From positions 1 to 20,773 of IMG/VR virus record IMGVR_UViG_3300025098_000347: 20,773 nt of DNA; one strand, given 5' to 3'. Numbering within the stretch: position 1 is the stretch's first letter; every line of letters begins with the position of its first letter. The translations under genes and the position numbers were made by a program. Under the pieces are notes generated by a model. The model worked only from the letters and a program-made list of their open reading frames with translations, made no database searches and was not told the origin of the DNA. Below, piece after piece: positions 1 through 9,810 of this stretch. Origin of the DNA: a virus.

Positions 1-2009
1 GATGAAAGAGAATCAACACTAGCAGGAGCCGCCGGTTGTGAAATAGCAGTTGTTCCAAAGAAACCCATTTGTTTAGCACCAGTAGCACTATTACCCGACC
101 TTTTCATTTCTAATATTTTATCTGTTGCCGACACCAACATAGCACTAATATTTCCAAAAGAAATATCGAATACTCCTGTATCTCGTTGCCCTATCTGCCA
201 AATTGGGTCATCAATCGTTGCACCATCAACAGGCGAGGAATTGTCGTTTTGGACTTGTATTTGCCCAAAACTGTTTATTCTAACATTTCCATTATTCCCT
301 TGCACTCTTACAGGGAAATTATCATTGGCTCCGTCAATATGTAAGAAATGTTCCGGTGCAGATGTCCCAATACCGACCTTCCCGTCCGAAAGTATTCTCA
401 TATGCTCAGTTGAAACAGTGTCGTCATTTTCATTGATAGCAGCAGTCCCAAATGTCAAGTCGGCTCCCTTATCACTTGTTCCGTGTGCTTCTGCCGCTAA
501 TGCAGCAATATAAGCAGAGGATTCTAAAACCGATGAAGGGACATTTCCATCTGTGGAATCAAAACCTATTCCTCCTAGTAAATCAGTGTCGGAAGTTGAA
601 GTATCTTCTCTCACAATCATAATGCCGTTATTTCCGTCAGCACCTGTATGGCTAACTTGAAGTTTGTTCTTTGGAGAAGAAGTCCCAAAACCTACCCTAT
701 CATTTCCAGCATCTGCAAATAGTAAATTAGCATCCGAAGAACCCTCCACTCTAAAATTCACATCACTTGCACCCTCATTGACTACTGCTTCAAATCCTCC
801 TAATCTAAGAATTTCCGTAATAGCACCTGCTCTCATAACATGGAATCTCATCCTTCCTCTCTCATCACTATCTGTGGCAACATGGGCATCTGTGGTAATA
901 GCCCCATAAAGAATATCTTCATTTGCGTCGTTATCTCCTTGAAATGCTATTCTGCCAATATCAACTGTTGGGTCGGATGGATGAGAACCTGTTCTTGTAA
1001 ATGTTAAGTTTGGCTCTGTTGTTGAAGTCCCAGTATTTTCAATAAGAATGGTAGGCTCACCTGCATCTGCATCACTAAGATGAAGCATTTGTGTTGGCGA
1101 AGAAGTGCCAATACCAATATTACCATCATCGTCTATTCTCATTCTTTCTGTTTCGGAACCATCACCTGTTAAGAATCGTATTCCATGTCTTGAATCACTA
1201 GCAATATCCATGCCGATAAAAGCAGAACTACCTGTTCTTTCAAGAGTAATTCTTCCTGTTTGGTCATCTGTGGAGTTTGGAGAAATTAAGGAAATGCCCG
1301 TCCTGCCAATACTACTACCAACATCTTTTGAAATGACTAATTCCGCATCATTTTTATCAGTGCTTAAAATATTTACTCTCCCGCTCCCGTGAGGAGTCAA
1401 ATTGATATTTGCATTTGAGTTGGTGGTAGTAATATCAATGCTATTAGCATCACAACTAATTGTCCCCATTTCGGTATAAACCCCGCTATTATCTCTAGCA
1501 ATACTAAAAGAATTAGCAGTTTTTGTAGTGGTCAAAAATTGCACATGGCGTTGAGTTGTAGTTTCTCCCGCACCTAATCTTAGAACGGCGATAGGAATGT
1601 CTGTAGTAGCAGGATTAGGAACAATATCGGTAATGATTGTTCCGCCGTTGTTCTTCAATTCAAGAGCATTTGAAGAATTAACGACAAGAAGGTAATAGGC
1701 GAAACCCGATGTAGGCTCCTCAAATGCGGCAGGAGTTCCTTGAGTGAAGTTTGCTGTAGAAACAGCCGCTTGTAGAGCCCCGTTACGGACGACCCTTCCA
1801 GCCGCTACAGAGAATTGGGTTTTACCGCTAGAATCGCTTTGAGTAATATCAAAATCATTTCCTTCAATGATAGCATAGTTTCCTTGTGTAGCGATATTCA
1901 AGGCATGAAACAATGCGCTATGTGGGAAATCTGTTCCGTCTACTAAACCGCTAATTGTAGGGTCTACACCCATTCTACTAAATCCTCTGTTGTTTGCACT
2001 ACTCGTCAT
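1..2009 (-). CDS. Tail fibre protein with GIGTSSP-type beta repeats (C-terminus beyond left edge)
   Basis: Probable receptor-binding tail fibre. The reading frame is open from the start to the window edge (669 codons with no stop), so the protein is 3'-partial. The N-terminal third (to about residue 170) is a globular-looking head with motifs such as VAAGRVVRNGALQ. From about residue 200 it turns into fibre: TPHGSGRVNI, then three copies of a unit of the type MRI-DDG-IGIGTSSP-LH (about residues 293, 440 and 544), a pattern typical of trimeric beta-fibre shafts in phage tail fibres. Near the edge the MGFFGTTAISQPAAP stretch matches the GFFG..PI-QP segment that often precedes the C-terminal region of such fibres. 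A self-cleaving chaperone or knob could follow off-window, but that is inference. GGAGGT lies 6 bases before the ATG at 2009 and 3 bases before the ATG at 2012. I chose 2009 for spacing, and it gives a TGATG overlap with the gene before it. It is the last visible gene of the operon. Confidence 0.85.
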   Translation of the reverse strand, partial: MTSSANNRGFSRMGVDPTISGLVDGTDFPHSALFHALNIATQGNYAIIEGNDFDITQSDSSGKTQFSVAAGRVVRNGALQAAVSTANFTQGTPAAFEEPTSGFAYYLLVVNSSNALELKNNGGTIITDIVPNPATTDIPIAVLRLGAGETTTQRHVQFLTTTKTANSFSIARDNSGVYTEMGTISCDANSIDITTTNSNANINLTPHGSGRVNILSTDKNDAELVISKDVGSSIGRTGISLISPNSTDDQTGRITLERTGSSAFIGMDIASDSRHGIRFLTGDGSETERMRIDDDGNIGIGTSSPTQMLHLSDADAGEPTILIENTGTSTTEPNLTFTRTGSHPSDPTVDIGRIAFQGDNDANEDILYGAITTDAHVATDSDERGRMRFHVMRAGAITEILRLGGFEAVVNEGASDVNFRVEGSSDANLLFADAGNDRVGFGTSSPKNKLQVSHTGADGNNGIMIVREDTSTSDTDLLGGIGFDSTDGNVPSSVLESSAYIAALAAEAHGTSDKGADLTFGTAAINENDDTVSTEHMRILSDGKVGIGTSAPEHFLHIDGANDNFPVRVQGNNGNVRINSFGQIQVQNDNSSPVDGATIDDPIWQIGQRDTGVFDISFGNISAMLVSATDKILEMKRSGNSATGAKQMGFFGTTAISQPAAPASVDSLS
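345..400 (-). repeat. Fibre shaft repeat, copy 3
   Basis: This encodes MRILSDGKVGIGTSAPEHFL-type sequence within the fibre gene. It aligns with the copies near 1090 and 660 in the core G-[IF]-G-T-S-[SA]-P followed by a short beta-strand ending in L-x-[IV]. Spacing between copies is irregular (about 100-150 residues), so these are shaft modules separated by variable inserts, not a tandem array. Confidence 0.7.
660..700 (-). repeat. Fibre shaft repeat, copy 2
   Basis: This encodes RVGFGTSSPKNKLQV, the degenerate second copy of the GIGTSSP unit in the fibre gene. The I to F change in GFGTSSP distinguishes it from the other two copies. Confidence 0.7.
1090..1146 (-). repeat. Fibre shaft repeat, copy 1
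   Basis: This encodes MRIDDDGNIGIGTSSPTQML, the first and most canonical copy of the unit in the fibre gene. It is preceded by a conserved-looking segment (HGIRFLTGDGSETER) that also typifies fibre shafts. Confidence 0.75.
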
Positions 2010-2347
2010 CATTCAACCTCCAATGTTATGAAGAAATCTACATTTTCTGTAGAGAATGGTCCAACACCTTCAAAATTTAGTCGGGTTAGCATTTTGCTGA
2101 AATCTGCGTTGAATATACCTAACTCTCTTATGGTATATCCAGCGATTGAACCCCCTGCTATTGTAAACTTGAAATCAACTACATTCTCATCCGATTTTGA
2201 AGAGGTAATTGTAGATACATCAAAAATGGGAACATCTAAATTAGTGGTGATGGGGCTACTGTTATTCCCTCCAACACCCACTCTAGCCTTAGTGTAGGTT
2301 GTTTTTAAATAAGTAGCCAAATCCTCTCTAGCACTATCTGTAATCAA
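2009..2347 (-). CDS. Small tail-collar/fibre-attachment-like protein
   Basis: A 112-residue protein between the giant hub and the fibre. The N-terminus (ITDSAREDLATYL) and the C-terminal segment (IAGYTIRELGIFNAD, then beta-rich sequence to FFITLEVE) resemble the N-terminal attachment domain of phage tail-collar fibre proteins, where a Y-T-[IV]-R-E-[LIV]-G-[IVL]-F motif is characteristic. Role by inference: a baseplate adaptor that anchors the downstream fibre. The start is a TTG whose last two bases belong to the TGA stop of the upstream gene. A weak purine-rich stretch (GGGATGTGG) precedes it and no ATG exists nearby, so reinitiation after the hub is likely. Family resemblance is by motif only. 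Confidence 0.7.
   Translation of the reverse strand: MITDSAREDLATYLKTTYTKARVGVGGNNSSPITTNLDVPIFDVSTITSSKSDENVVDFKFTIAGGSIAGYTIRELGIFNADFSKMLTRLNFEGVGPFSTENVDFFITLEVE
2016..2021 (-). promoter_or_regulatory. Shine-Dalgarno deciding the fibre start
   Basis: GGAGGT on the minus strand, inside the last codons of the attachment-protein gene. It lies 6 bases from the ATG at 2009 and 3 bases from the ATG at 2012. The longer spacing is more usual, so 2009 is preferred. Confidence 0.6.
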
Positions 2348-5300
2348 AAGTCCACATCCCTAATTGTTGTAGTTGTTATTGCTGCTGTCCCCATTGGGAT
2401 GCTGAATCCAATTGTTCGGACGAAGCCAATCTTATTAGTTGTTGCCGAAGCCTCTCTCTTTTGAATCAAAAGTTTGCGTTCTCTCAATGAAACCAAGTCC
2501 AAAAGGGAGACATTTTCTTCGGACTGAATGAGGTCTCTTGAACGGAGTTTTGCTTTGTTAGAGTTTGTGGTAATAAGTAATTCAGCGAATCTATCTTCCA
2601 TACCCTTTGAGAATTTTCCGAGTTCCATTTTTATAAACCCATCAATTTGATGCTTCATTTCTAAAATTTGATATTGGTTCTTTGGGATATTTTCTTGAAT
2701 CAATTCAAAAGAAATAGTATCCCCTGCCCTAAGTTGGCTAAAATTAGTATGTCCCAACTCAATGCTGATTCTTTCATTTTCTTTTGAATGAAGTCTTAAC
2801 AATTCCGTAGCCTTATCATCCACATCCTCTTGTGTGAAAATACTAGAGTCTTCCACCTCCAAAGTTTTCTTACCCACCCTTTTGATGCTACGGAGATTAC
2901 TTTTCTTGGAGACATGGCTGGAACCGTAAACAATAATTTCATTGTAGAAATCAAATAATCCACTGGATTTCTTGAAATCCTTAATCTGTAGTTGTTGGTT
3001 CCTATCGGAGATAAACAGTGAAGGGCGTAAATCAACATCATCGGACTCTTTAATCTTAAATTTGTCATCTTCGTAAATCAATTCTTTGTCTTTTCTTTTG
3101 AGGATATAGTTGATAGCAGAGAACAAATTCACACTCTTAAAATTAGGTGCTAAGAAAAGAGGATAGGTTGAATCCGGTATCTCGTATTGGATATCGTTGG
3201 ATTCTAACAAATCATTCAACATATTATCTGCTTCATGGCTGATGTTCACAACCGAACCAATCATGGCTCTTTCTATAGGGGGAACAATATTTGAAGCAGT
3301 TGTAATTGTAAAAGTTTCAGACATAGAGACAAGACCATGTTTCTCTTTCATCTCTCCGAATTCAATGTAAGAACCTTGATTTGTTCCTAAATATCGCTGA
3401 TTAATTGAAGTTTTGTGTTTGTTTATTCCATCTGTGATACACATGGTAAACTGATTTTCGTATAAAGATTCTACATCCGAGAGAATGACATAGGCCTCTG
3501 TATGGGTCCTAGGGACGACCTCTTCTCTATTGCTCAAGAGAAATTCGCTTTGTGCGTCTGTATCAACCAAAACATACATGGATAGAACCGCTTCATTGTG
3601 TCCGATATTACCCCCAAGTGGTGAATCTCTTTCCCCCGAACCAAAGCCTAAAGCGTAATCTCTTGTTGTAGAGTATGTTTTATCTTCATAGGCTATCTTT
3701 GTATATTCGCTAGACAGAGTATTTAATTTAATTTTGTTAGGAGTAAAGTCATAAAAGGCTGTTTCGTTAGGTTGCATGATTCTGTAAAATCCGTTTGCCA
3801 AATCAGCATCAACTTGGATAATGTGAGTTAGCGTAGTGTTGTCTGTCTCAATTTCGTGACTCAAAACATACCCTAAGTTGTTAGGGATTGTATTGTTAAT
3901 CCCCCCCGTTGTTCCTGTGGCTGTCCCTGTTCCGAATTCCTTACCAACTTCCGAAGCCAAATAGCATCCTGTTAAGTCCGTGATATAATCTAGAATTTCC
4001 GAACTGGTAATTCTGTAGAAGTAAATAGTTTTGTTATTAGGTCCAGCGTAAGAATTCTTTGTGATGTTTGATTCGTTCGTATCTAGGTTGAGCCTTGCTT
4101 TGAATCCCATGAATACACCTTCTGCATCAGTAGAAGTTGCACTTCTAGCGCCCCCATTCGGGCCATCCAAAGTCATAAACTGTGTATTCAATCCCATGTT
4201 TACAGTTGTAATTGAGTTTGCATACTTCCGAACATGAGTGTTATCGTTGTAAGTAAAGACTGTCCCCTTGCTCAAAATCTCGTCGCCACGGTTGCCTCCT
4301 TCCACATCGTATCGGTCAAGAACAACACCGAACAAATCTGCTTGGAAGGAATTATCAGCAGTCCCTACTGAATCGGGAAGGCTGTCAATCTTCTTCAACC
4401 ATCGGCTAGGATGCCCTGAGACGCTATTCCCAATTGTTTGATTGTCGTTGAAACTTAGCGGTAGAATAACATTGGAGAGATTGGTAGCGGTGCTTCCGCC
4501 AGCCTCATTGAAGTCATTTCCAAAGACCGTGGTAAATTCGGAATTAGTGTATGCGTCGTTGTGAAGCGTTCCTCGGTGGAGAGTGATACCTCTTTCAAAC
4601 TGGACGAGTGAATCTTTTTCTCCATGACCTTTGAGAGTACCCTTGCTAATTGTAGCCTTGTAGAGGGTTCCTGTGTAAGCAGAACCGTTGTTTGTTGGGA
4701 TGGGTGCGGCGTTGAGATTGATTGTGAATGGAGACGAGGTAGGATTCTGCGCTCCATTAGCAGTTCCGATGAGATTACCCGCAGAGTCTACAAGCAATTC
4801 ATTATCTGCTACGGTCACGCTACCCGATAAAGAAATAGAAGTTGAGCCATAAGAAGAAACAGTTACGCTGAGAGATGAAATAGTGTGATAGTGATAGATA
4901 AACGACGGTATCTGCTTTGTTTTTCTAGGAGGCTTTTCAGCGTTAAATTGATTGAATGCAGTATCAAAAACCAATTCTGTAAGTCGCATAATACCTGTTC
5001 TTTTCAGTTGGACGATATCCTTATCCACTTCTATTATTCCAGCGTCAATGTAGGTCTCGTCTGTATATTTTACAGTAGAACCTCTTGATGAATATTTAGA
5101 TTGTCCTTCTGAAAAGGAACCTTCTGTAGGTTCCCCCAATAGCATAAGTTTGAATTTTTTCAAGTCATCTTTTTCCGTAATTATATTTCCTACTCTTCCT
5201 GTTCCGATAGAGAAAGTCATATTGAAGATGCTATCGCTCCTCTTGCTGGAATAGGGTGTTGAATCACTAGTTGAAAACAAAAATAGTCTTCTAGATTTAG

Positions 5301-8300
5301 GGTCAAATTGTTCCAAGTAATCCTTAACGAGATATTTTGATTTTGTTATTTCTGTGTTTATCGTCGGTGGTGTGACATCTACAATAACAGGCTTCGTATG
5401 ACCGGATTCATACACATCGTAATCAAAGAAAAGAGAACCTGCGGCAGGGGAATTACCTCTTGCTTCTATCGGTAAATGATTGCTGTTCGTGAATTTAAAG
5501 TCTCTACCTATTGTTCCATTATAATATACTGCACTCTCAAAATGTCTTACAGGATTCACCTTATAGCAAGAGGCATAATACTTGATTTTACTACCCCCCT
5601 CATAGTAATTATTTTCAAAATTTTGGGCAGAAGTTGTGATAGAACGAGAAACGAAATCAAATACCCCTTTTTCCAAGTGCATAATTCTGTATTGAGGAGT
5701 CCCGTATCTTTCCGTAGTGGTAGCGCTTTGGGAGCGCTGTCCGGTATAAGTCACAAATGTTCCAGCCTTATTATTGAAGAAAAGAGGGTGTAAAAGTGAA
5801 ACGAATTTGCCTCCATGTAAGTGCGCTCCATTCGTTAAATACAAATCTTGAGTATATTTCTCTTCATAGTTTTGTCCACCAACAGGAGAGAAATCATCTA
5901 ATATCTGCACTGCATCACTGGCCGAATGTGAAATAGGCCTATCCACATATATTTTCCAATTACTACTTGTGCTTTCCTTCACAACTTGAACAACATATCC
6001 TACGAATGCCCCTTCAATGTAGAGGGGGTCTTTTTCGGAAGGAGAATTAACGATTGAAGAAACAGACACATGCCTAATATTGTTAGAGGCACTTGCGGAA
6101 CCCACCGCACTACCTACTAAAGCCAAATCCACATCAGTGACATCTGCATCATTGAAATCCATTCTACCTAAAGTGACAGGAACATAAGGTGCGAGTTCAA
6201 AAGTAGTTTTACCGTCTTTCGTATTTTGCGAAATAACAGTAAAATCAATTAAAGTGTTTACAGTATCAAAACCGGCATAACCTACAGAAGAAGCACCATC
6301 AGTCAGTTCTGCTTGGAATGGGTTATCCTTCCCTATTTTTGAAACATTATGTAAATGATAACCTATTGCATTATCGTTATCGGATTTGCTCGTCTTAACA
6401 AGTGTAGAATTGTTAGCGATATCTAAACCCGACTCAAAGAATATACCCTTCTCCGAATGCCCGATAAGGCTTGTCGTAGTTTCCGCTACACGATTATTTG
6501 ATGATAGGGCCTTATTGAATAGGTAGGATTTTTGATTTGATTTCCAAATGTTGCGAGTGGTAAAGGTGGGAGTTCCGACTCCCCCAACTGTGAGTTCACC
6601 CGTGGAAGCAAAGGCGTGAGTTTCTAAAGTCACTACCTTTGAGGAAGAGTTGTAAGTAGAAACTCTACCAATATAAGAAAAATTGTTGTTGGTGTATTGA
6701 ACATACAAATCATCTCCTGTTGTCGGTGCAGAAGTGACAGAAATAAGCGTTAGGGTATTAGATGAAAAGTTCACTGTGTTGGATGTTCCGCAAGAAATTG
6801 CTGTTTTAAATGGGCTATCGGACGAATAGATGATATCCTTAGAACTGAGATAATTTTTAGTTATGATAGGGGAGATGAGTTTAGCGTATGTGCTACGACC
6901 GTACACTTTCATAAAATTTTGACCGAATTCTCTCTCAGTATCAATTTGTTCAACTGTTCCTTCAAATCTCTCAATCTCAATAGAATAGATTCCACCGATA
7001 AAACCAATGTTAGACTCCGACTCATAAAGAGAATTATCAAAAGATAAAGAGAGTGTTTTGGTAGTAGCATTAGAAGAAGAAACAGTAGCCTCTAATAAGT
7101 TGCTAAAAACAACTTTGATATTGTAATGTCTATTTTCTACGATTTTAAATGTTGTCAAAAGATTTCCTTTTGATTGACTCCATGCTCTCCTAAACAGCCT
7201 ATCGCCGGAGGAGGCTATACCCGTAAGGCTCGTGGCCGCAAAAGTTGGAGAAGACTCTAAACGAGTGGATGTTGTCATAACGATAGTTTGTTGATTGGAG
7301 GAAAACGAACCAATAGCACTACCAGTTGTAGCGATAATGTAAATTCTATCTCCTATTTTAATTTCGTCTCCTTCTGCTAAAAGAGTAGATAAATCATACT
7401 CTGTATTGAAAACAAAATTTGTTCCGGACTGGCTAGAAATAGTAGCCTTTAATGCAAAAAATTCACTTAGGTCTGCTGAATGTAGTCTGTGCCTTACACG
7501 AAGAAGGTCGTCGTTTTTTATTTTGGACGACAGAATTCTTTGTGTGTCAATCAATTTAATTTCTGCATATCCACCCTTTTCGCCTATTGATTCAAAAACA
7601 GTAAAATCAGTTAAAGAAAAATTAGTGTTTGCTTTCTCCGGAGAGTAAGAATAATGTGTATATCTGTATGGGCCTGTCAGCGCCAAAGTAGACGCATCGG
7701 TTTGGTCAAATACATCATTAGCATCTCTTCTAGCATTAAAGAAACACCTACTGTAATCCGTAAAGTCGTTAGATGGTAAAGTAAATCCCTCACTAGAGGT
7801 AATAGAATTTTTTGTAGGGTCATCTAGATTTTTTAAGTTATCTACTAAGTTTGCTTTAATCGTATATTTACTATAATCTATGATTCTAGTAGAAAATGCT
7901 GTTGTAGTAATAAACGCATTATTCACATTAGGAGTAATGGTTCCACTAGCCGAAGTAATGTATTTAATGAAATATTTAGTGCTATGGTCTAATTCGTTTT
8001 TCTTATCCAATCTATCCGAAAAGAAATAGAATAGAGGTCTAGCGCAAATATACGATTTATCGTATCGGTATGTGGAAGAACCGGAAGTAATGTTTTCCGG
8101 TTTGATTCCGGCAGATACCGCAACAATGGAAGTTTCTGTTTTCAAGGGTCCACGGAAAATCATAAATTTCGTATCCTTGGCTAGTCCTTTACCCAATCTA
8201 GGCTCAAAATCAAATCTGTCACCGGAAACTTCATCCTGTTTTATTTCAGTTATTTTGGCAAAATGGTGTTGTAGTAAATCATCCGAATGAATTAAAACGA

Positions 8301-8646
8301 AATAATCATAGTTTTGTGAAGATATAGGAGAAATACCATTCAATTGTATTCCGGTTTGTGAGAAATCATCCCAACAATGAATAGAATACCCTTCGGTATC
8401 ACTGAGATTAGAATACTCTGTTCCCGCCGAATCGCTACCTTGTAGTTGTTGAACAAAGTCTTGGCTATGAGAGCCGTCTGTGGAAATATAAGAAAACATC
8501 CTGTGACCACTAGTGACAGAACCAGCATCACTAACAAACATAGGATTGGTTGGACAATCAAAATTGATGTTGTTTGTTGCATCATTGATTGTTGTGACAA
8601 CCGTTGGGTTGGGAGAAGTGCCTTTACGCATAGCAAAAATAGCCAT
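2344..8646 (-). CDS. Giant tail hub/baseplate protein (2100 aa)
   Basis: The largest gene here. The C-terminal part (about residues 1780-2060) looks like a tail-hub domain of the gpD/gp27/siphovirus tail-associated type: a segment predicting helix then strand (AINYILKRKDKELIYEDDKF), a beta segment ending in YNEIIVYGSS, and the AGDTISFEL ... YQILEMKHQIDGFIKMELG pattern, which recalls the G-D-x-[VI] ... Y-x-[IV]-x-x-x-x-H motif near the end of hub proteins. The first about 1750 residues are Ser/Thr/Asn-rich and beta-like with no recognised enzyme motif. They may form a tail-tip spike or central fibre comparable in role to lambda gpJ. The ATG follows a GAGGTGGAT site and overlaps the upstream TAA by one base (TAATG). 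Order (distal tail, LamG protein, this gene, fibre) agrees with a hub/tip role. Seen: position, length and C-terminal pattern. Inferred: hub function. The fusion of hub to a huge N-terminal extension is unusual. Confidence 0.7.
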   Translation of the reverse strand: MAIFAMRKGTSPNPTVVTTINDATNNINFDCPTNPMFVSDAGSVTSGHRMFSYISTDGSHSQDFVQQLQGSDSAGTEYSNLSDTEGYSIHCWDDFSQTGIQLNGISPISSQNYDYFVLIHSDDLLQHHFAKITEIKQDEVSGDRFDFEPRLGKGLAKDTKFMIFRGPLKTETSIVAVSAGIKPENITSGSSTYRYDKSYICARPLFYFFSDRLDKKNELDHSTKYFIKYITSASGTITPNVNNAFITTTAFSTRIIDYSKYTIKANLVDNLKNLDDPTKNSITSSEGFTLPSNDFTDYSRCFFNARRDANDVFDQTDASTLALTGPYRYTHYSYSPEKANTNFSLTDFTVFESIGEKGGYAEIKLIDTQRILSSKIKNDDLLRVRHRLHSADLSEFFALKATISSQSGTNFVFNTEYDLSTLLAEGDEIKIGDRIYIIATTGSAIGSFSSNQQTIVMTTSTRLESSPTFAATSLTGIASSGDRLFRRAWSQSKGNLLTTFKIVENRHYNIKVVFSNLLEATVSSSNATTKTLSLSFDNSLYESESNIGFIGGIYSIEIERFEGTVEQIDTEREFGQNFMKVYGRSTYAKLISPIITKNYLSSKDIIYSSDSPFKTAISCGTSNTVNFSSNTLTLISVTSAPTTGDDLYVQYTNNNFSYIGRVSTYNSSSKVVTLETHAFASTGELTVGGVGTPTFTTRNIWKSNQKSYLFNKALSSNNRVAETTTSLIGHSEKGIFFESGLDIANNSTLVKTSKSDNDNAIGYHLHNVSKIGKDNPFQAELTDGASSVGYAGFDTVNTLIDFTVISQNTKDGKTTFELAPYVPVTLGRMDFNDADVTDVDLALVGSAVGSASASNNIRHVSVSSIVNSPSEKDPLYIEGAFVGYVVQVVKESTSSNWKIYVDRPISHSASDAVQILDDFSPVGGQNYEEKYTQDLYLTNGAHLHGGKFVSLLHPLFFNNKAGTFVTYTGQRSQSATTTERYGTPQYRIMHLEKGVFDFVSRSITTSAQNFENNYYEGGSKIKYYASCYKVNPVRHFESAVYYNGTIGRDFKFTNSNHLPIEARGNSPAAGSLFFDYDVYESGHTKPVIVDVTPPTINTEITKSKYLVKDYLEQFDPKSRRLFLFSTSDSTPYSSKRSDSIFNMTFSIGTGRVGNIITEKDDLKKFKLMLLGEPTEGSFSEGQSKYSSRGSTVKYTDETYIDAGIIEVDKDIVQLKRTGIMRLTELVFDTAFNQFNAEKPPRKTKQIPSFIYHYHTISSLSVTVSSYGSTSISLSGSVTVADNELLVDSAGNLIGTANGAQNPTSSPFTINLNAAPIPTNNGSAYTGTLYKATISKGTLKGHGEKDSLVQFERGITLHRGTLHNDAYTNSEFTTVFGNDFNEAGGSTATNLSNVILPLSFNDNQTIGNSVSGHPSRWLKKIDSLPDSVGTADNSFQADLFGVVLDRYDVEGGNRGDEILSKGTVFTYNDNTHVRKYANSITTVNMGLNTQFMTLDGPNGGARSATSTDAEGVFMGFKARLNLDTNESNITKNSYAGPNNKTIYFYRITSSEILDYITDLTGCYLASEVGKEFGTGTATGTTGGINNTIPNNLGYVLSHEIETDNTTLTHIIQVDADLANGFYRIMQPNETAFYDFTPNKIKLNTLSSEYTKIAYEDKTYSTTRDYALGFGSGERDSPLGGNIGHNEAVLSMYVLVDTDAQSEFLLSNREEVVPRTHTEAYVILSDVESLYENQFTMCITDGINKHKTSINQRYLGTNQGSYIEFGEMKEKHGLVSMSETFTITTASNIVPPIERAMIGSVVNISHEADNMLNDLLESNDIQYEIPDSTYPLFLAPNFKSVNLFSAINYILKRKDKELIYEDDKFKIKESDDVDLRPSLFISDRNQQLQIKDFKKSSGLFDFYNEIIVYGSSHVSKKSNLRSIKRVGKKTLEVEDSSIFTQEDVDDKATELLRLHSKENERISIELGHTNFSQLRAGDTISFELIQENIPKNQYQILEMKHQIDGFIKMELGKFSKGMEDRFAELLITTNSNKAKLRSRDLIQSEENVSLLDLVSLRERKLLIQKREASATTNKIGFVRTIGFSIPMGTAAITTTTIRDVDF

Positions 8647-9806
8647 TACTCATCCACCTCTTCAAATCTAAAATACAATAAAACTTCTGCGAATCTAGGA
8701 TTTAGCGTTGTCAAATCAAATGTTTCTCTTGCTCCATTTGTAAATGCAAACTCATGTAATTCTCCCATGAATTGGTTATTAGTGTGAGAAGTATCTCTTC
8801 CGATAGCACCTACTCCATTAGCACCTAGAAACATATCGCTTGTCGTAAAAGAAAATTCCGAAGTTGAAGAATGTTCACTAGAAGCCACTTCTTTTCCTCC
8901 GTAATAAATAGTCATTTTTCTCGTAAGGTCGTTGTATGTGGCCGCAATGTGATGAACTTCATTCACATAGAAGGGGTTTTTTGTGGTAGGAATAAAAATG
9001 GTTTTACCCACCAAAAAGTTATCCGATACGCTAATATCTTTCAGGGTTAAGACTGCTCCGGAAACGAGATTGATAGTACCTATTTCTATAAAATCAAATC
9101 CATCTCTATAGTAGATTTTTTGCTCATGGTGAAAATTCGCTTCTATGTTGGATGCGAAAGTTATCGTCTTAGTCAAGGTAGAATTGCTATTGACAGCGAC
9201 AGAAGTAGCCTCTTGAAATTTAACCTTACCTTCGGAGTCAAAACCTACGGTTGATAGTGAAGAACCCTTGTGCGGTTTACCAAAAATAGGAGAGATAACA
9301 ATTGGACTCGTTAAAGACTCATTCACACCCCCAACACTTACTTCAAATTTAATTCTATATTCTGCTGGATTATTGAATCCATGTTCGCTAGCATTTAACA
9401 AAGATAACTTCACTTCTTCGCTATGAAAAACACGCATCTCATATCCGTTAAGGTCGCTAGCAGTTCCAAATTTATTCGTATCATTCAAATAGCGATATGA
9501 TGTCTTTTGTTCTCTATCTGTAGCGTTGTCAAGAACAGACTTGGTTATTCCAGTCATCATTTTTTCGCTATTTGTCGTGAAGGGCATAATTGTTATTGCT
9601 CCATAACCATTGATGTCATAAGGGGTTAAGGTTGATTCTATTGTAAAAGAATCCTTATGGTTCCAAATACCATACCTTACATCATCAGAAGATATTGCAC
9701 CATCAGCCCCTATGGGTATGTTGTCGCTATAATCAATTTTAACAAAAGAATTACACATAACAGGGAATACCAAACTTCTTTGTTTTCCTGTTAAAAGACG
9801 ATACAT
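8646..9806 (-). CDS. LamG/concanavalin-like lectin tail protein
   Basis: A 386-residue tail-tip protein with a laminin-G/concanavalin-type jelly-roll fold, judged from motifs. An early strand (DSFTIESTLTPYD, about residues 52-64) matches the FTIE-x-W-x-x-P start of such domains. The diagnostic block sits at about 283-366: HHIAATYNDLTRKMTIYYGG-KEVASS, then a Phe-rich strand, then FMGELHEFAFTNGA. The middle (about 100-260) is an insert of beta-rich sequence. LamG-type modules commonly bind glycans, so cell-surface sugar recognition or tail-tip decoration is plausible but inferred. The ATG follows GGAGTGA, which overlaps the stop of the distal tail gene 4 bases upstream. It lies directly before the giant hub gene, as expected of a tail-tip component. 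Confidence 0.65.
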   Translation of the reverse strand: MYRLLTGKQRSLVFPVMCNSFVKIDYSDNIPIGADGAISSDDVRYGIWNHKDSFTIESTLTPYDINGYGAITIMPFTTNSEKMMTGITKSVLDNATDREQKTSYRYLNDTNKFGTASDLNGYEMRVFHSEEVKLSLLNASEHGFNNPAEYRIKFEVSVGGVNESLTSPIVISPIFGKPHKGSSLSTVGFDSEGKVKFQEATSVAVNSNSTLTKTITFASNIEANFHHEQKIYYRDGFDFIEIGTINLVSGAVLTLKDISVSDNFLVGKTIFIPTTKNPFYVNEVHHIAATYNDLTRKMTIYYGGKEVASSEHSSTSEFSFTTSDMFLGANGVGAIGRDTSHTNNQFMGELHEFAFTNGARETFDLTTLNPRFAEVLLYFRFEEVDE

Positions 9807-9810
9807 GAAA

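Noticed and set aside
241-1392. Plus-strand open frames of 80-95 codons across the fibre region
   Set aside because: They run antisense to one continuous minus-strand fibre frame with a strong ribosome site and recognisable GIGTSSP repeats. Their products are Ser/Pro/Leu-rich shadows without starts of quality.
4455-4757. Minus-strand 100-codon frame inside the giant hub gene in another phase
   Set aside because: Fully nested in the 2100-residue frame, no family resemblance and no ribosome site.
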